From Russula earlei (taxonomy: Eukaryota > Basidiomycota > Agaricomycetes > Russulales > Russulaceae), in NCBI GenBank assembly GCA_025769875.1, contig JAGFNK010000061.1, forward strand, positions 62,001 to 126,000: 64,000 bases of DNA. Reading direction: 5' to 3'. Made by a program: the position numbers and the translations under genes. Within the stretch, counting starts at the first letter, position 1. Each line of letters opens with the position of its first letter. Shown one piece after another: positions 46,629 through 59,500 of the stretch. Under the pieces are notes generated by a model. It worked only from the letters and a program-made list of their open reading frames with translations. It had not been told where the DNA came from and did no database searches.

Positions 46629-48330
46629 CTAACGACGACCCAGCCACGTTCGTTTTTTGCTTCTTCCGTTGCGGTGACGAGCCTGATGAGCCAGAACTTG
46701 GCTTGTCTGTGACACACAGTGTCGCTTGACGGTCCGCATTGGTCTCATTGACCGTAAGCAGAGGGTATCAATGATCTTGCCAATCTTGGCATAGCCCTTC
46801 CGCGAACCCCGATGCGTCTTCGAAATGGTCATTTGTAGGACCCAGAGATGCATAGTGTTCGGGTTGTCGTCATGTGTAACGATGAACACATCGATGAGGG
46901 GGAAGTTGGGGGCAGAAGGTCTGTAGTACACATTGTGAGAGACTTGATTCGGCAAAACGGAAAACTCCCCCTTTCAGTTTGACCACCAACCAAGGGGTGG
47001 GGGATGACGATTGCGATGACCCAGCCGACTGGGAGACGAACTTGTGGGGATCAGAATGAAATTTCATCTCCCTCATTGGCTGACCATTGACACCCGCGAT
47101 AATCTTCCTATGGGCATTGGCTTCGAAAACCCATGATGCAAGTGTTGCCCCTTGAGAAACAGATTTGAGATACAAGATGAGCTCGCGGTCGCGTTCTTCC
47201 TCATACTTCCGGAATTTGAGCATCACCGCCCCTCCTACCCAGACAGTCCTGAAGTCAATATCCCATTCCACCCCAAGTCCAATCTTGCGACGAGATTTTG
47301 TAACAATGAGGCAATGGGAGAACCGGTTCGTTAAGAGCTTATCGCGCTGCACGACCATATGCAACACCTCATCGAGATCTTTAGGTGACTCGTCGAGTGC
47401 GGCCATGACGTGATCATGGACCTCTTCAAAATTATAAAGTACCGCTCGGAACATGTCCCGGGCGACGTATCCAAAATACGTGACGGCGTTGTTCAGGATA
47501 TCATTGATTGCTTTCTCAAGCTTTGGCGGATTTTCCCCATGAAGTGATTTGATATATGAAAGGTGGAAGTAAACCAGATCCATATCGGTGGGACAGGCAG
47601 ATGGGAAGGGAGCACGCCACAACTCCAAGTATTTCTTCAAATGAGTTTTGAAATCTTCAAATGCAATATCCAGTTCTGAGAAACAAGTTGACAATTTCAA
47701 GGGAAAATAGACATCAAAAATTCTCTCACCAGCTCCTCAGTTCTTCAATAAACCAGAGTGGCAAGGTGGTTTAAAGTGGACCCCAATCCTTGTGCCAAGT
47801 AGAGTAATGTGCAGGGTTCAGAAATGGGGCCTGGATTGGGAAGCATAGGGGGGAATCCACCACCAGTGGGATGGGAGAGGATGCATTAGGAATGTCAAAA
47901 AAAAACCACTGTTAGAATTTTCAGGAAGATCTTCTTCTCCATCTACAGGGCCCAAAAGCTTATAGACACTACCAAGGTAAAAGAGGATTGCTCTGTGCAC
48001 ATTAAGAATGAACAATATGTTTTGGTTGTCCTGCAAGAGGCAGACAAGCAGGTACATGGGAAGATCATTTTACCTGGAGAGACTGTTTCTGCTTCTCACA
48101 GCAACGAGAGGTAACTGTGTGCTTACTGGGATTGGACTGGTAAAAATGATACCTCCATAGGGGTCGTGTACAAGGATCTTTTTGATGTGCAGAAAGACAA
48201 GGTCGCATATATCAAAAGGCTTCAGTCCCAGGTTAAAGTTAAAAATTCCGCGCCTCGTCTGCAAAGGCCTTCCAACGAGGGCGGGTTTTACGCCAACGGC
48301 CACAGGTCCACGTCCAGTTGTTAGGATCAA
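46629..48330 (-). pseudogene. Multi-exon hypothetical protein, frameshifted
   Basis: Family not certain. The upstream exon (minus strand, from 48330) reads GLKPFDICDLVFLHIKKILV then DPYGGIIFTSPIPVSTQ. Probable introns lie near 48017-48057 (gtaaaatg...cttgcag) and 47673-47725 (gtgaga...tctcag). The main exon gives LDIAFEDFKTHLKKYLELW, LVYFHLSYIKSLHG, LLTNRFSHCLIVTKSRRKIG and VWVGGAVMLKFRKYEEERDR. A one-base frameshift near 46965 is needed to continue into VYYRPSAPNFPLIDVFIV and LWVLQMTISKTHRGSRKGY, and the frame then ends at 46629. The last motif (LQMT...K.H.G) recalls the nuclease-like C-terminus of fungal Crinkler/RHS-type proteins, but this is a weak resemblance. It is a decaying gene on the opposite strand from all the chimeras. 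Confidence 0.4.
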
Positions 48331-48529
48331 TCACAGAAGCAAACAGTGTCAGTCCCGCCGACGGTTGTGGTGCGGACACGTGCCGCGTTCTATGTACTCT
48401 AATGAAAAATAAATAAATAAATTACATAAGTTGTATCGGCGTGATCCCCCTCCGCCAGCTCAACTTACCGACTTGCTCCCTCTGCTCCAAACCATGACTC
48501 ACTTGCCAGTATTTAGCATATCTGATGCA

Positions 48530-49316
48530 CATGCACCCTGATCCCCCCCACGGAACACGGGTGGTGGTGTCCGAGCATCCTGGATCAGACCTAGCGAGAC
48601 ATGTAAATGAAGGGATTGATCGTAAGTTTACGTGGGTGTTGATGATTTTGCAGAGATGGGATCGAAATTTCAGTACTGGAAGTATGTGGTGTCTCTTCCG
48701 GTTCACGCTTTGCTGCCACCAGAAACCATTTCCAAAGCCCTCACGTGAATTTACAACTGTATGTTATATGGCGTATCCTAGTTGTTACCATTTCTTCATG
48801 CTGTGTCAGGTTGGCTGGCACCGTCGCCCCATCATTCTCAGCTGCCATTTAGTCAAGAAGAATGTCAGGAGTCATTGACGTAACTCCATTCTTTTTAGTC
48901 GTGAGGCTCACTACAGTGATATCTGGCGTTTTGACATACGTTCCATCCAGTCCCCAAAAAACGTCTGCTCAGACAAAGTTCTTTGTTTGCACATGTGCTG
49001 TATCTACAGTTCTTCTTAGAGTCAGTAAGCTTTTAGCCCCCTTCGAGCTACCCGTCTTATGGATCATCATTCAGTTCCATGGCGGCAGGTCGATGCTGGG
49101 ACGGTGCGACCTTTCAAGGATCGCGGCAAAGTAGCAATAATCCTTCAGAGAGTATTTCGCTTCCGCATTCTGGGGAGGAGCTCACCAAATTTTTTTGTTT
49201 GTTCTGGTCTCTAATGTTTCCTGGAATGATCACATCATCATCAAAGTTTCAACACGGCAAATGGCGTACGCCGTGCTAGTGATATTTTCCTTTTCATTAG
49301 GGTGCCTACTTGCTTG
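48530..49316 (+). pseudogene. Chimera-family module F, 3' fragment
   Basis: Begins mid-module at GTRVVVSEHPGSDLARHVNE, then keeps the YWKYVVSLPVHALLPPE block, a PFSQEECQE piece with frame damage, and the tail exon MAYAVLVIFSFSLGCLLA. The usual stop TGA after LLA is TGG here, so the frame runs on to about 49455. The WW-like domain and linker are missing. It is the duplicated counterpart of the end of module E, brought along in front of gene G. Confidence 0.75.
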
Positions 49317-49818
49317 GTGTGCTGTTCGAAATATCTGGTCACACAATGCGATGATAAATAACGCTGACTCCGATTCCTCTGGCTGCTGTTATCCTCGGCT
49401 TCCGGGTGGTATCCATCACACTCCTTGGTATCGCCCTTGTTTTAAGTGTTACTGATTTCTCTGACGGCCTTCATCTTTATCGTTTCACAATTTACAGATA
49501 CAAGACGTGTATTGACAAACTTATTATATACCATCACATAGAAGGACTGGTAGGTGCCATCGGAAAGATGTGTTTATAGCCAGTCCGACTCTGACATATA
49601 CATGATACAGGATCGTATGTCCGGCTCACGTGATTCTGCCGCTCGCGGGAATGTTCCCACAGGGACGTGTCGATTACCGATCATGTCGACGTGGGAATGA
49701 ATCCAAATGAAGTGCTGAGATTGAAACCTGACGGCTCGTAGAGACAACTAATCTCGAATCGCATCGCCTACCACTTATCGGTGTCCTCGTCTATTCCCAC
49801 CCACCCTCGTTCTCCTCA

Positions 49819-52800
49819 ATGTCTTCTTTTCCGGTGTCTGTGAAGGCCACGACTAGCAGCGACGCAGCTTCGTTCGCCTATCCATCCCAATCCTCCAACC
49901 CTGTAACCACCAAGCCTGGCCTCAATGTCGTTTTCCTTGACTGTCATACAGGCAGTCTCATCTCTTTCAAGACTTTTGACATTCTTTCCGACTCCTCCGC
50001 ATGGGATGATTTCGCGTCCGCGATCGAGTCTGACACACTTTTCCCTAACACATATGTCTTGATTGCCACCCAGCAAGGCCGTGCTGGAGTGGTGTCGAAT
50101 ATTACCGATCGTGGACGCCGTGCGATCCATCTCTTGGGAGGATTCGCGTTCCAGAATGTTGATTGCGCAAAGATCACCGCCTGGGCCTTTGTTGGCCAGC
50201 ATGGCGCAGGCATCGGTACCTCCCTCGATAGCTTTTCATTCGACGCACGCTCGGCAGAGCTTTCTTCCATCGAGCTCACCGATATGCCGCCATCTTGTAG
50301 AACCCACCTCATTAGCGCTACTTCAAATGGCACTGGATATATCAGCGCACGGATTCTTTACGATAACGTGGAGTTTGTAGGATCCGGCTCTAATGGGCTG
50401 AACGTCGTCGTCATCAACCCGGCTTCGGCCACAGTGCAACACGTTTCATCATTCGGCTCCTCTCCTTCAGACGCAAATGCGTTTGCTCAGCTCGTAGAAT
50501 CCAAACCAGCAAATTGGATTTTCGCGGTAGCTTTTAAAGCATTCTCCCCCTCCCTTCTCTCTCCGCCCATCAAACGTACGTTGGAAAGTATCGGCAGCAA
50601 AGTCGTGTCAGGCCCTGTCTCAAATGGAATGTCATGGGTGGTGATTGGATCACGCACTTTCGATGATACGGGGGTCAGTGAAGTATCATCCCAAGGGCCA
50701 AGCAGCCAAGCGAACTATTACTTCGATGCCGCTGCAGAACGTGAAGGACAAGCTAGCTTTATACTGGAGTGCCGAGGTGCCTACAATGTTAGTCTCGATA
50801 TCGTTGTTGATGGATGTGTCTTGGAGTCGTTCAAGGCTGGCCCAAACTACAACCTTCGCATCGCGGCCATATCCCCTTATACAGGGATTGTTTGTGGTCA
50901 CCAAGCCTACGATGTCAGGGAACTGAGTGATCAGAAATCACTCACCGAATTCGTCGAACAGGTTCGGGTCTCTTAATTCGCATTATTCATCCACTGACAT
51001 CCTTACAAGATCCCTCTCGGTTACTTGACGGCGATTGTCTATCAGCCACCTAATGGATTCACTTTTCCCGCTGCGCTTAGCAAGCTCCTTTCTCTCATGA
51101 GTCAATTACCAATCGAACTTGTTCTTCCCGGAACTATGTATGGGCTGCTTTACCGCAAGGGTTCTGGCCCGGCAAGGTCATTCTATCGAAACATCAGCCA
51201 GTCCGCAGACGGTTGGAGTGGTGCGGACACGTTCGCTCTAACGTGCCGCGTTTTCTTTACTCGTCGCCCTCCGATCTTACGGATCGAAGCATTTTCTGCT
51301 GGCTTTTTTGCGGGAAATCGTGCATATGTTACAATCGACATGCGCACTGTCGAGTTCAGCTGGGATAACCGCGGACTCAACGTCGTCGCGTTCAATGGAT
51401 ATGGGACGGTTGTGAACATCGCATCGTTCGATACCTGGGCTGAACAGACCGCAGCCGATCGTTTCGCTTCCTTGATCGAGGGACTGCCTGCGGGCACAGG
51501 AGTGGCCGTCGTCATAGTCGACGAAGGCACATATCGCCTAAATGATCGTGCAATTCAGGCCATAAAGTCACTTGGAGGCTCCAAGTTGGGCAGTGTAGCC
51601 TTTCGGGGCTCATACGCTTTGATTGGATGCAAAGGAAGGTCTGCAGGCTGCGTCGCGGAAGCCTTCAGTCCCTCTGGGTCATTTGGTGCTCTCGTGAAAT
51701 CATACACTCCAGGCGCTGAGCCGGGCCCATCTAACAAAGGCAACTGGCTTTCCATCTCGACATACTCGAGCTCACATAATTATCACATCCTTCTTGATGG
51801 CGTCGAGATAACGCCAAATACAACATTTAAGCCAGGCATACAGCTCCTTGCGGTCGGCCAACAATATCCAGTGGTGGATGAGGTGTTGGACTCGGATGAT
51901 AATGTCGAGGGACTGATCGAGGCCATGCGTGAACACGCACAAACGGTATATGCCATGTATATTCCTGGATCGTGCTCAGGTACACGAGCCGCTACTAGTC
52001 TTGGAAGCTTCCTTGGCTCCACGAAGATGAACGATCTTAACGGCAGAGGCAGGCTTGTAGTGGGTATACCGGGTGGTGGTTCAGGAAGTGCATTGGAACA
52101 CATGTTTGTGAAGGAATTTATCTCGATCTCGTTCTGGACTGGGTCTATGCCTTGGAAACTGTCTGGCCCTCCTACTGCTTCAGGTGATATACCAGAACCT
52201 ACCATCACCGTCTCGTCATCTAGGCCGGCGCAACCGCCGAAGGGATCCACTGAGGGGGGGTTCGATCCTTTTGTACTGCCCACCGCTCAACCTACTGCCG
52301 AAGGATTATCGGTCTCCCCCGTGTCAGATAAAGTTCTTGTATCACCTCCGTATTCGGTGTTCCCTTCCGCTCTTGCAAGGAAACCCTCCAAGCCAAATCC
52401 AGCAACATCGGTCGATCCCGGCCCCCCTGTCTCATCGCCAGAATCCCTCGGTCTTGGCGAGATGGAGCACACTGCAGACGATGCCCTGCCAGATTGGCAA
52501 TCCGATGGTATTGAATGGCATGGACAGGATCAGCACCAGCTGCCAATTGAGATATTGTCCCACTTTGAGGAAGCATTTGTGGCTCCTATGATATTCCACC
52601 CTGATAAATACGTTTACAAGAGAACGTGTAGGAAACCCATGTCTGCTGGGTCCAACCTAGTGTCCACCGATCATACATTATCGACTCCAATGGCTACAGA
52701 GTCTCTTCCGATAAAGGTTGACAATGCAAACGGCCCTTGTATGACAACTGCAAAGAACTCTACACAATCTCGCCAGGAAGGTGTCGTTGCGCTCCCTGCC

Positions 52801-54452
52801 AGTAGCGGGTGTGTTTCTTGCAATCTTGAGATGATACACGTTTATGACATCACCTATAAGGGATGCGTCACATCCATTTGATAGTCAATTCGAGGCCGTG
52901 CAACCTGTCCTAGAAGCTCGTCCCGTGGGTCAATTCGATATTCCAAACCTCCAGTGAGACAAGGTTTCCTGCTTTACGAGTACCACAATGACGGCGTTAA
53001 CAGAGCAGCCTCAATTGGAACCAGTTCCAGCATCTTTTGGGATTGTGCAACAATCGATATCCCCCTCCCGAGCAGTGAGGTTGGATTCGCTATGTAAGTC
53101 GCTCCTCTACCAATGAAGCGCAACTCGTTCAATTGCGTACCTCAAGGCCTGTTCAAACAGCACCTTCAGACTGCAGTGCCACAGGGAAAGGTAATGGATA
53201 TCTATCTGGCGAGTTCATGGGGGATGACACAAGTACAGAGTACGTGAATCAAGTCTTACGAGTGGTGTCTTTCTCATTATTACTAGCGAATCTCATGTAT
53301 TTCTACACCCGCCTACAAGTTCCCTCGAAATTACGCCCAATTACGAACAAACCCAGCGTGCCCAATCAGACACCATCTTTGCCTCGCAAAATGAGGGTCC
53401 TGTTGGACCCGTGCCAATTACTCGGTTCCGAGCAAGCGTTGAGTGGCAAGAATATTTGTTACCAGATGGCACCCGCTACTTTTCGAATCCTACTCTCAAC
53501 GTTGTAACGGATGTTGATCTGCGCGACATTGGAAAACTAAATGCAATCACAAGGTTTCTTAATGGACAAGATGCGGAGATTCTGAACCCACCAGAGTGGG
53601 AATTATGGCTCCGTAATGGGAATGAGTCAACGACAGAGACAGCATTTAGTCCACTTATGGCCTGGGTACACCACGGATCACGGATGGCGGTGTTCGCACG
53701 TCCTGCATTAGATCCAGGGAATCCTATAAGCAACAATGTTGATAGTAAGTTGCGGTGGATCACTCAGCTTATTCTCACATTGATCATTCTGTAGAGATAG
53801 AATCGGAATATCAATACTGGTCGTTCGTCATGTCCCATCCTGTTCATGTCATGCTGCCATCAGAATCTGTTCACGAAGCGATCAATGTCCTCACGTGGTT
53901 CTATACCAGTCTGTTTACTTGCTAATCTGTTTCTCCCGTTCATCCATCTTGTGCCAGACCGGCTGCAACAGTCACCACACCCTTCCGCGCCGCCGTTTAG
54001 TCAGGAGGAATGTCAAGAGTTGTTGACGCAACTTCGTTCTTCTAGCGGTGAGCCCTCTCACAGCGATCTGGCCTCTTGACATATGTCCTACCCAGATATG
54101 TCTACCCTAGCTGTTGTTCGCACACGGGTTGTATCTTCAGTACTTGTTCGCGTTGGTAGGTTTTGGTTCATCTTCGAGTCACATCTCGTCGTCTTATTTA
54201 GATTGTTTAGTTGCATGGAGACAGGGTAGACAAGGGGACGGCGCGACATTTCAAGATCCCAGGCAAAGTAACAATGACCCCTCAGCTGGGATTTCACCTC
54301 CCCTTACTAGGGGTGAGTTCATCATTTCTTTCGTTTGTTCTGGTCTCCTTAACTTTTCCTGGAACGATCACATCGTCAAAGTCTCAGCACGGGAGGTGGC
54401 CTATGTAGTACTAGTGGCATTGGGCTTTGTATTAGGGCGCCTGCTTGCTTGA
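49819..54452 (+). CDS. Chimera-family gene G: five ILEI-like repeats + WW-like/tail-anchor module
   Basis: Exon 1 (49819-50961) and exon 2 (51010 onward) are near-identical to the ILEI-caspase gene, with the same 48-nt intron position, up to SISFWTG at about 52141. There the transmembrane and caspase parts are replaced by the module: TITVSSSRPAQPPKGSTEGG, SDGIEWHGQDQHQLP, EEAFVAPMIF. Exon 2 ends at 52808 (AGCGG/gtgtgt; intron 52809-52860). I followed all later junctions, and the frame stays open through FDIPNL, AASIGTSSSIFWDCATID, YLSGEFMGDDTSTE, the WW-like exon WQEYLLPDGTRYFSNPTL, YWSFVMSHPVHVMLPSE, PPFSQEECQELLTQLRSS and the tail VAYVVLVALGFVLGRLLA (stop at 54452). The product would carry all ILEI units and a C-terminal membrane tail but no protease. 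Confidence 0.78.
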
Positions 54453-56530
54453 TCGTGGGTTAGGAGTGTGACCTGGTGATAATGCTGCCTCGGGGCGTCA
54501 TTATCGTTAGTGCCCCACTGCTATTCATCAGATACAGATACCATGACACCGATGACATTTCAGGTGTTGCGGGTTCCCTCGCCACGTCTCTGCCTCTACT
54601 TAACGCACCTTCCCCTTTGCATGCCGCGATTATGTGTGCCGATGCCAACAAGGTTCTAGGCTAGCAATATTTCAACAGGCCACTAGTATTGGAGAAACTC
54701 AGAGATCGCTCGACGCATGCACTGCCACTACTGACAAGGAGCCACCATGTGCTTGTGGCACCAACACAACACATACATACGAATGCCCCTCGTAGTGCTG
54801 GCTGGGGACAACCCGTCCTATCGAGAGACGAAGACGAGGGGGGGGCGGAGGAGAGGGTGCGAACTCGAAAGAAGGGAGAAGGGGATAGGGGCAGCCCGAG
54901 TAAGGGATAGTAAGTGGTCTCGAGGAGCGGGGAACACGAACGTGCCAATGCATGCAACTCCAGTGCAAGCCAGGAACCATCCGAACACGACCGCAGGATG
55001 ACGCGCGCACGCACGCAGAAGTTAAACCGCAACCACCACTGGCAGGTCTAGGAAAGGGCAGCGCGCCGTGAATGCCGAGGATCGCTCATTTTCATGACCC
55101 AAGCACAATGAGACGCTGACGACACAATCAAAGGAGCGATGTTTTGCAAAGTAAGAAGGTTCCGTACTCAGGATGTACTCTAATGAAAAAAATAAAGTAG
55201 TTTACTCACTTATGATGTGCTCAACGTTGATGCGCTCTCAACGTGGTTCGCGAACTCGCTAAAGGGTCCTGCATGATCATTTGTTGCCTTCATCTCACGC
55301 TACCAAGGTGATCTGACCCACAGTTCAAAAGGCCCAACATTACAAGAGTTCCGCTACTTCAAGCTTTAGTGCTTCATTGTGCCCCCGACCGCTCAAAGTG
55401 TGGGCTAAACCCTCGATCCGCTTCAAACACTGGGTTGGCTTTAGTTATATCCGATCCAGAAGCTGCGTCCGAATAGTTCCTGTGCTAGATATACCAAATG
55501 AGGGCATGGTCATTTGGATCCGGTTGCCTTCTGAATCCCAGGATTAAGTGCAGGGGAACCAGATCACCCGTGGAGCAGCAACGGATGCACTACCAGGATA
55601 TTTTGGCCTCGGTGCTCGGGGTCTCCTGCCTCCTCGCATTGCATTGCATCGCCTCCTCTCGACGAGAACGCGAAGCCAGTTGGGGACTGGCGGGAGTTGA
55701 TATCATTGGCCCAATCTGCACCAACAAAACACCGTCAAAACATATACGGTCAGGCGAGGGCACTACCTCAAGCCCGAGCGGCGTAATCATCTCACAACAC
55801 GCTACAAATCCCGGTCGTGGGTAATCCATCGACGGCCGAAGGCGCATTTTCCATGCAGAAATCCTTGTCCCTGGCATTGAGCATCACGTAGAGCAGCGTG
55901 GGAGTGCCACAGATGATCATACGCGCTCATGACGGCGGCACATCGCTCTCGTTCTCCTTATATTATGGCCACGGAATCTGTCTGAAGCGCATTGAGCGTT
56001 GAAATGTAGTGTACAGCCTGAGGCCATCAATGGCCAAGACAGAGGCGGCTAAATTGTGAGGCAGTGCCCCACCAGGCTCCGGCGTGCACGCCGCAATCTT
56101 GCATTGACGTCAAACTCGGACGGACGGCTACGTGGATGTGTAGAACGTCCGTCCGCGTGAGGCAGACCACTAAGGACCGTATGGGAAAGGCTGTTCATGA
56201 AGCACAAATCGCCGGAGCGAAGTTCCAGGTGGCGCGTCGTAAGCACGAGAAGTGGGGGAGGGTCACCCGAGAGCGCCAGTGTCACAAGTATGTCACGTCA
56301 CCGCATTGATCACCACGTGGGCAGCCTGATGTTTGCCTGCTGACGGATGTCTGCCCAGTGCTGAGCTGAATATTCCAGTCGTTCAAAGTGGTGACACCCC
56401 CTGATATAAAAATCCGGCCCCGATTGTTCAATCCTCAAGTCAATTCCCATCCCCCAGCGTTCCCCTACACCATTTCACCAGCAATAGCTAACGCCCACCA
56501 CTTCGTGGTCTCGGATCATTCGTTTACAGG
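54453..56530. other. Spacer with degraded repeat copies
   Basis: No intact gene. Bases 54690-54760 share the tggcaccactgacaa/gccaccatg word set found behind the caspase gene and module H. Bases 55240-55960 are a third copy of the spacer with the minus-strand P-loop-like relic. Bases 56010-56130 match the duplicated unit at 61298-61516. A purine-rich run lies at 54820-54900. Confidence 0.45.
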
Positions 56531-59500
56531 ATGTCTAAACCACAATCCCAGAGATTCTCCCTTCGTGCATTGTTGAAGCGAAGGCCGACTCGTCTCAGTG
56601 ATTCCATGTCGCCACAGCCGCTCCCCAAATCGTCAAACGACCCTCTCAGACTCCACCCAAATACCCTTTCCCCAGAGTATGCCATGTCAAATCTCGTTCT
56701 CGTAGAGGATCATCGACTGATCTTAGCGGTTTCACAAGGCTGCTGCCGCTCTCCTTGTCGTCAACCAAGTCTCCCACTCCTATACATCCCCTTTCCCTTT
56801 CCTTACAGTATGCCTGCCGACTCCCGTAGATGACCTTCGGCTGATCTTAGCGGTTTCACAAGGCCGCCGTCAACCGAGTCTCTCCCACTCTCCCCAATAA
56901 TCCCTACCCAAGAGTATGCCTGCCGGATTCTGTAGATGACCATCGACTGATATTAGCAGTTTAACAAGGTGGCCGTCAACCGAGTCTCTTACACTCTCAA
57001 TTACGCCTATTCAAGAGTACGCCTGTCGAATTCTGTAAACGACCATCGACTGATTTTAGCCTTTTTACAAGGATTCCGTTGCCCGAGTATCTCAGCGTCC
57101 CCCCAATTGACATACCAAAGAGTATGGCCGCCGAATCCCGTAGATGGCAATTGACTGATCTTATCTGTTTCAAAAGGCCGCTGTCGCCCTCAAGTCGTCA
57201 ACCGAGTCTCCCACACTCTCCCAAATTTCCATTGTCACAAGGTATGGCTGCCAAATTCCGTAGACGACCATCGACTGATCTTTAAGGGTCACAAGGCTGT
57301 CACCGATCTCCCCCTCATCACACCCGAGTCTTTCCCCTGCCGTACGTATGCCTGCCGAATCGCGTAGATGACCATCAACTTGATCTTCGAGGATTCACTC
57401 ACGGGCCGCCACCGTTCTTCCCCTCATCAACCGAGTCTTCCACACCCTCCCTTGTCATAACTGTATGCCTGCCGAATCGCGTAGATGATCATCAACTGAT
57501 CTTCGAGGTTTCACAAGGCCGCCGTCAACCGAGTCTCTCCCACTCTCCCCAATTACCCTTACCCAAGAGTATGCCTGCAGGATCCTGTGGATGATCATCG
57601 ACTAATTTAGCCTTTTCCCCAGGCTGCCGTTGTCCGAGTCTCTCGGAGACTCCCCAATCGACCTTGCCAAAGAGTATGGCTGCCGAATCCCATAGATGAC
57701 CATCGACTGATCTTATGTGTTTCACAACACTGCTATCCCCATTCAGATCGTCAACCGAGTCTCTCAGGCTCTACCCAAATGCCCGTGGCCTAGAGCTTGC
57801 CATGCCGAGTCCCGTGCATGAACTCCCTCCCCGTAAAGCTGCTGAATCCATGCCAGAACCGTTGATACCGTCGACACTGTCTGGCTCTCCTACTTCTGCT
57901 CCGAGTGATACAGCAGATCCTCCAATCGCTGTCCTGTCGTCCAGGCTGGCACAACTACCGGAGGAATCCTCTGAGAGGGGGTTCAATCCTTTTTTACAGC
58001 CCACTGCCGAACCCACTGCCCAAGAACTCCCAATCTCCCCCGAGCCAGATATAGTCCCTGTATCGCCTCCGCCTCCGGTGTCTAATTCTGCTCTTACAAG
58101 GAAACATTCTGAACCAGACCCAGTCTTGTCGGTCGACCCCACACCCCATGTCTCAGATCCTCCAGAATCCTTCAGTCTCGGCGAGATACAGCACGCCGCA
58201 GACGATGACGGCATTGAATGGCATGGACAGGATAAGCAACGGCTGCCGATCGAGATATCATCTCGGCCAGAGGCCTTTGAGGCTCCTATGATGTTCCCCC
58301 CTCATAAATACGTTATCGAGAGAACGAGTAGGAACCTCGTGTCTACTTGTTCCAATCTAGCATCCACTGTATCTGCTCCGATGGCCACGGAGGCTCCCCC
58401 AATAAAGGGTGACAATGTAAGTAGTGCTGGTACGACAACTTCGAAGAACTCTATAGAATCTCGCCAGGGAGGTGTCGTCGCGCTCCCTGCCGGTAGCGGG
58501 TGTGTTTCTTGTAATCTTGGAGATGATGTTTGTTTATGACATCATCTAGCGTGCAACCTGTCCCAGAACCTCGCCCTGTAGAACAATTCAATATCCCAAT
58601 CCCCCAGTGAGACAAGTATTCCTGCTCTACGAGTTCCACCATGACAACTTTAACAGAGCAGTCTCAATTGGAACTAGTTCCAGCAACTTTTGGGACGGCG
58701 CCATAATCGATATACCCCTCCCACCCCCCAGTGAGGTTGGATTTCCTACGTAAGTTGCTCCTCTACCAATGAAATGCAACTCGTTCAATTGTGTAATCGA
58801 AGGCTTGTTCAAACAACGCCTTCAGGCCTCAGTTCCACGGGGAAAAATGGATATTTATCTAGCGAGTTCATCGGGTATGACACAGGCGCAGAGTACGTGA
58901 ACCGAATCGTACAAGTGGTGTCTTCCTCATTATCACTAGCGACTCGCACGCATATCCACAACCGTCTACAAGTTCCCTCGAAATTACTTCTAACTACGAA
59001 CAAGTCCAGCATACGCAATCAGTCACTAACTTTGCCTCGCAAAATGAGGATCCTATTGGACCCTTGCCAATTCCTCGGTTCCGAGCCGCAAGCGCTGAGT
59101 GGCGAGAATACTTGTTACCAGATGGCACCCGCTACTTCTCGAACCTTACTCTCAAGATTACTACGGATGTTGATCTGCGCGATATTGAAAGATTAGACGC
59201 AGTCACAAGGTTTCTTAATGGTCGAGGTGTGGAGATTCTAACCCCACCAGAGTGGGAATTATGGCTCCGTAATGGGAGTGAGTCAACGACAGAATTTACT
59301 CCGCTGATGGCCTGGGTACACCACGGATCACGGATGGTACAATCTTGGTCGGATATGTCGACCCCGGCTGGACCAGCAAAGCCCATATTGGACTTCGTCT
59401 TCGCGCGTCCTGCATCAGATTCAAGGCATCCTATAGGCAAAGATGTTGATAGTAAATCTCGATGGACCACAGGTTATTCTCGTATTAATTATTTTCTGCA

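Noticed and set aside
56690..57740. CRISPR-like array
   Set aside because: Units are imperfect, about 105 bp, with no unique spacers and no cas genes; the context is eukaryotic and units contain intron signals.
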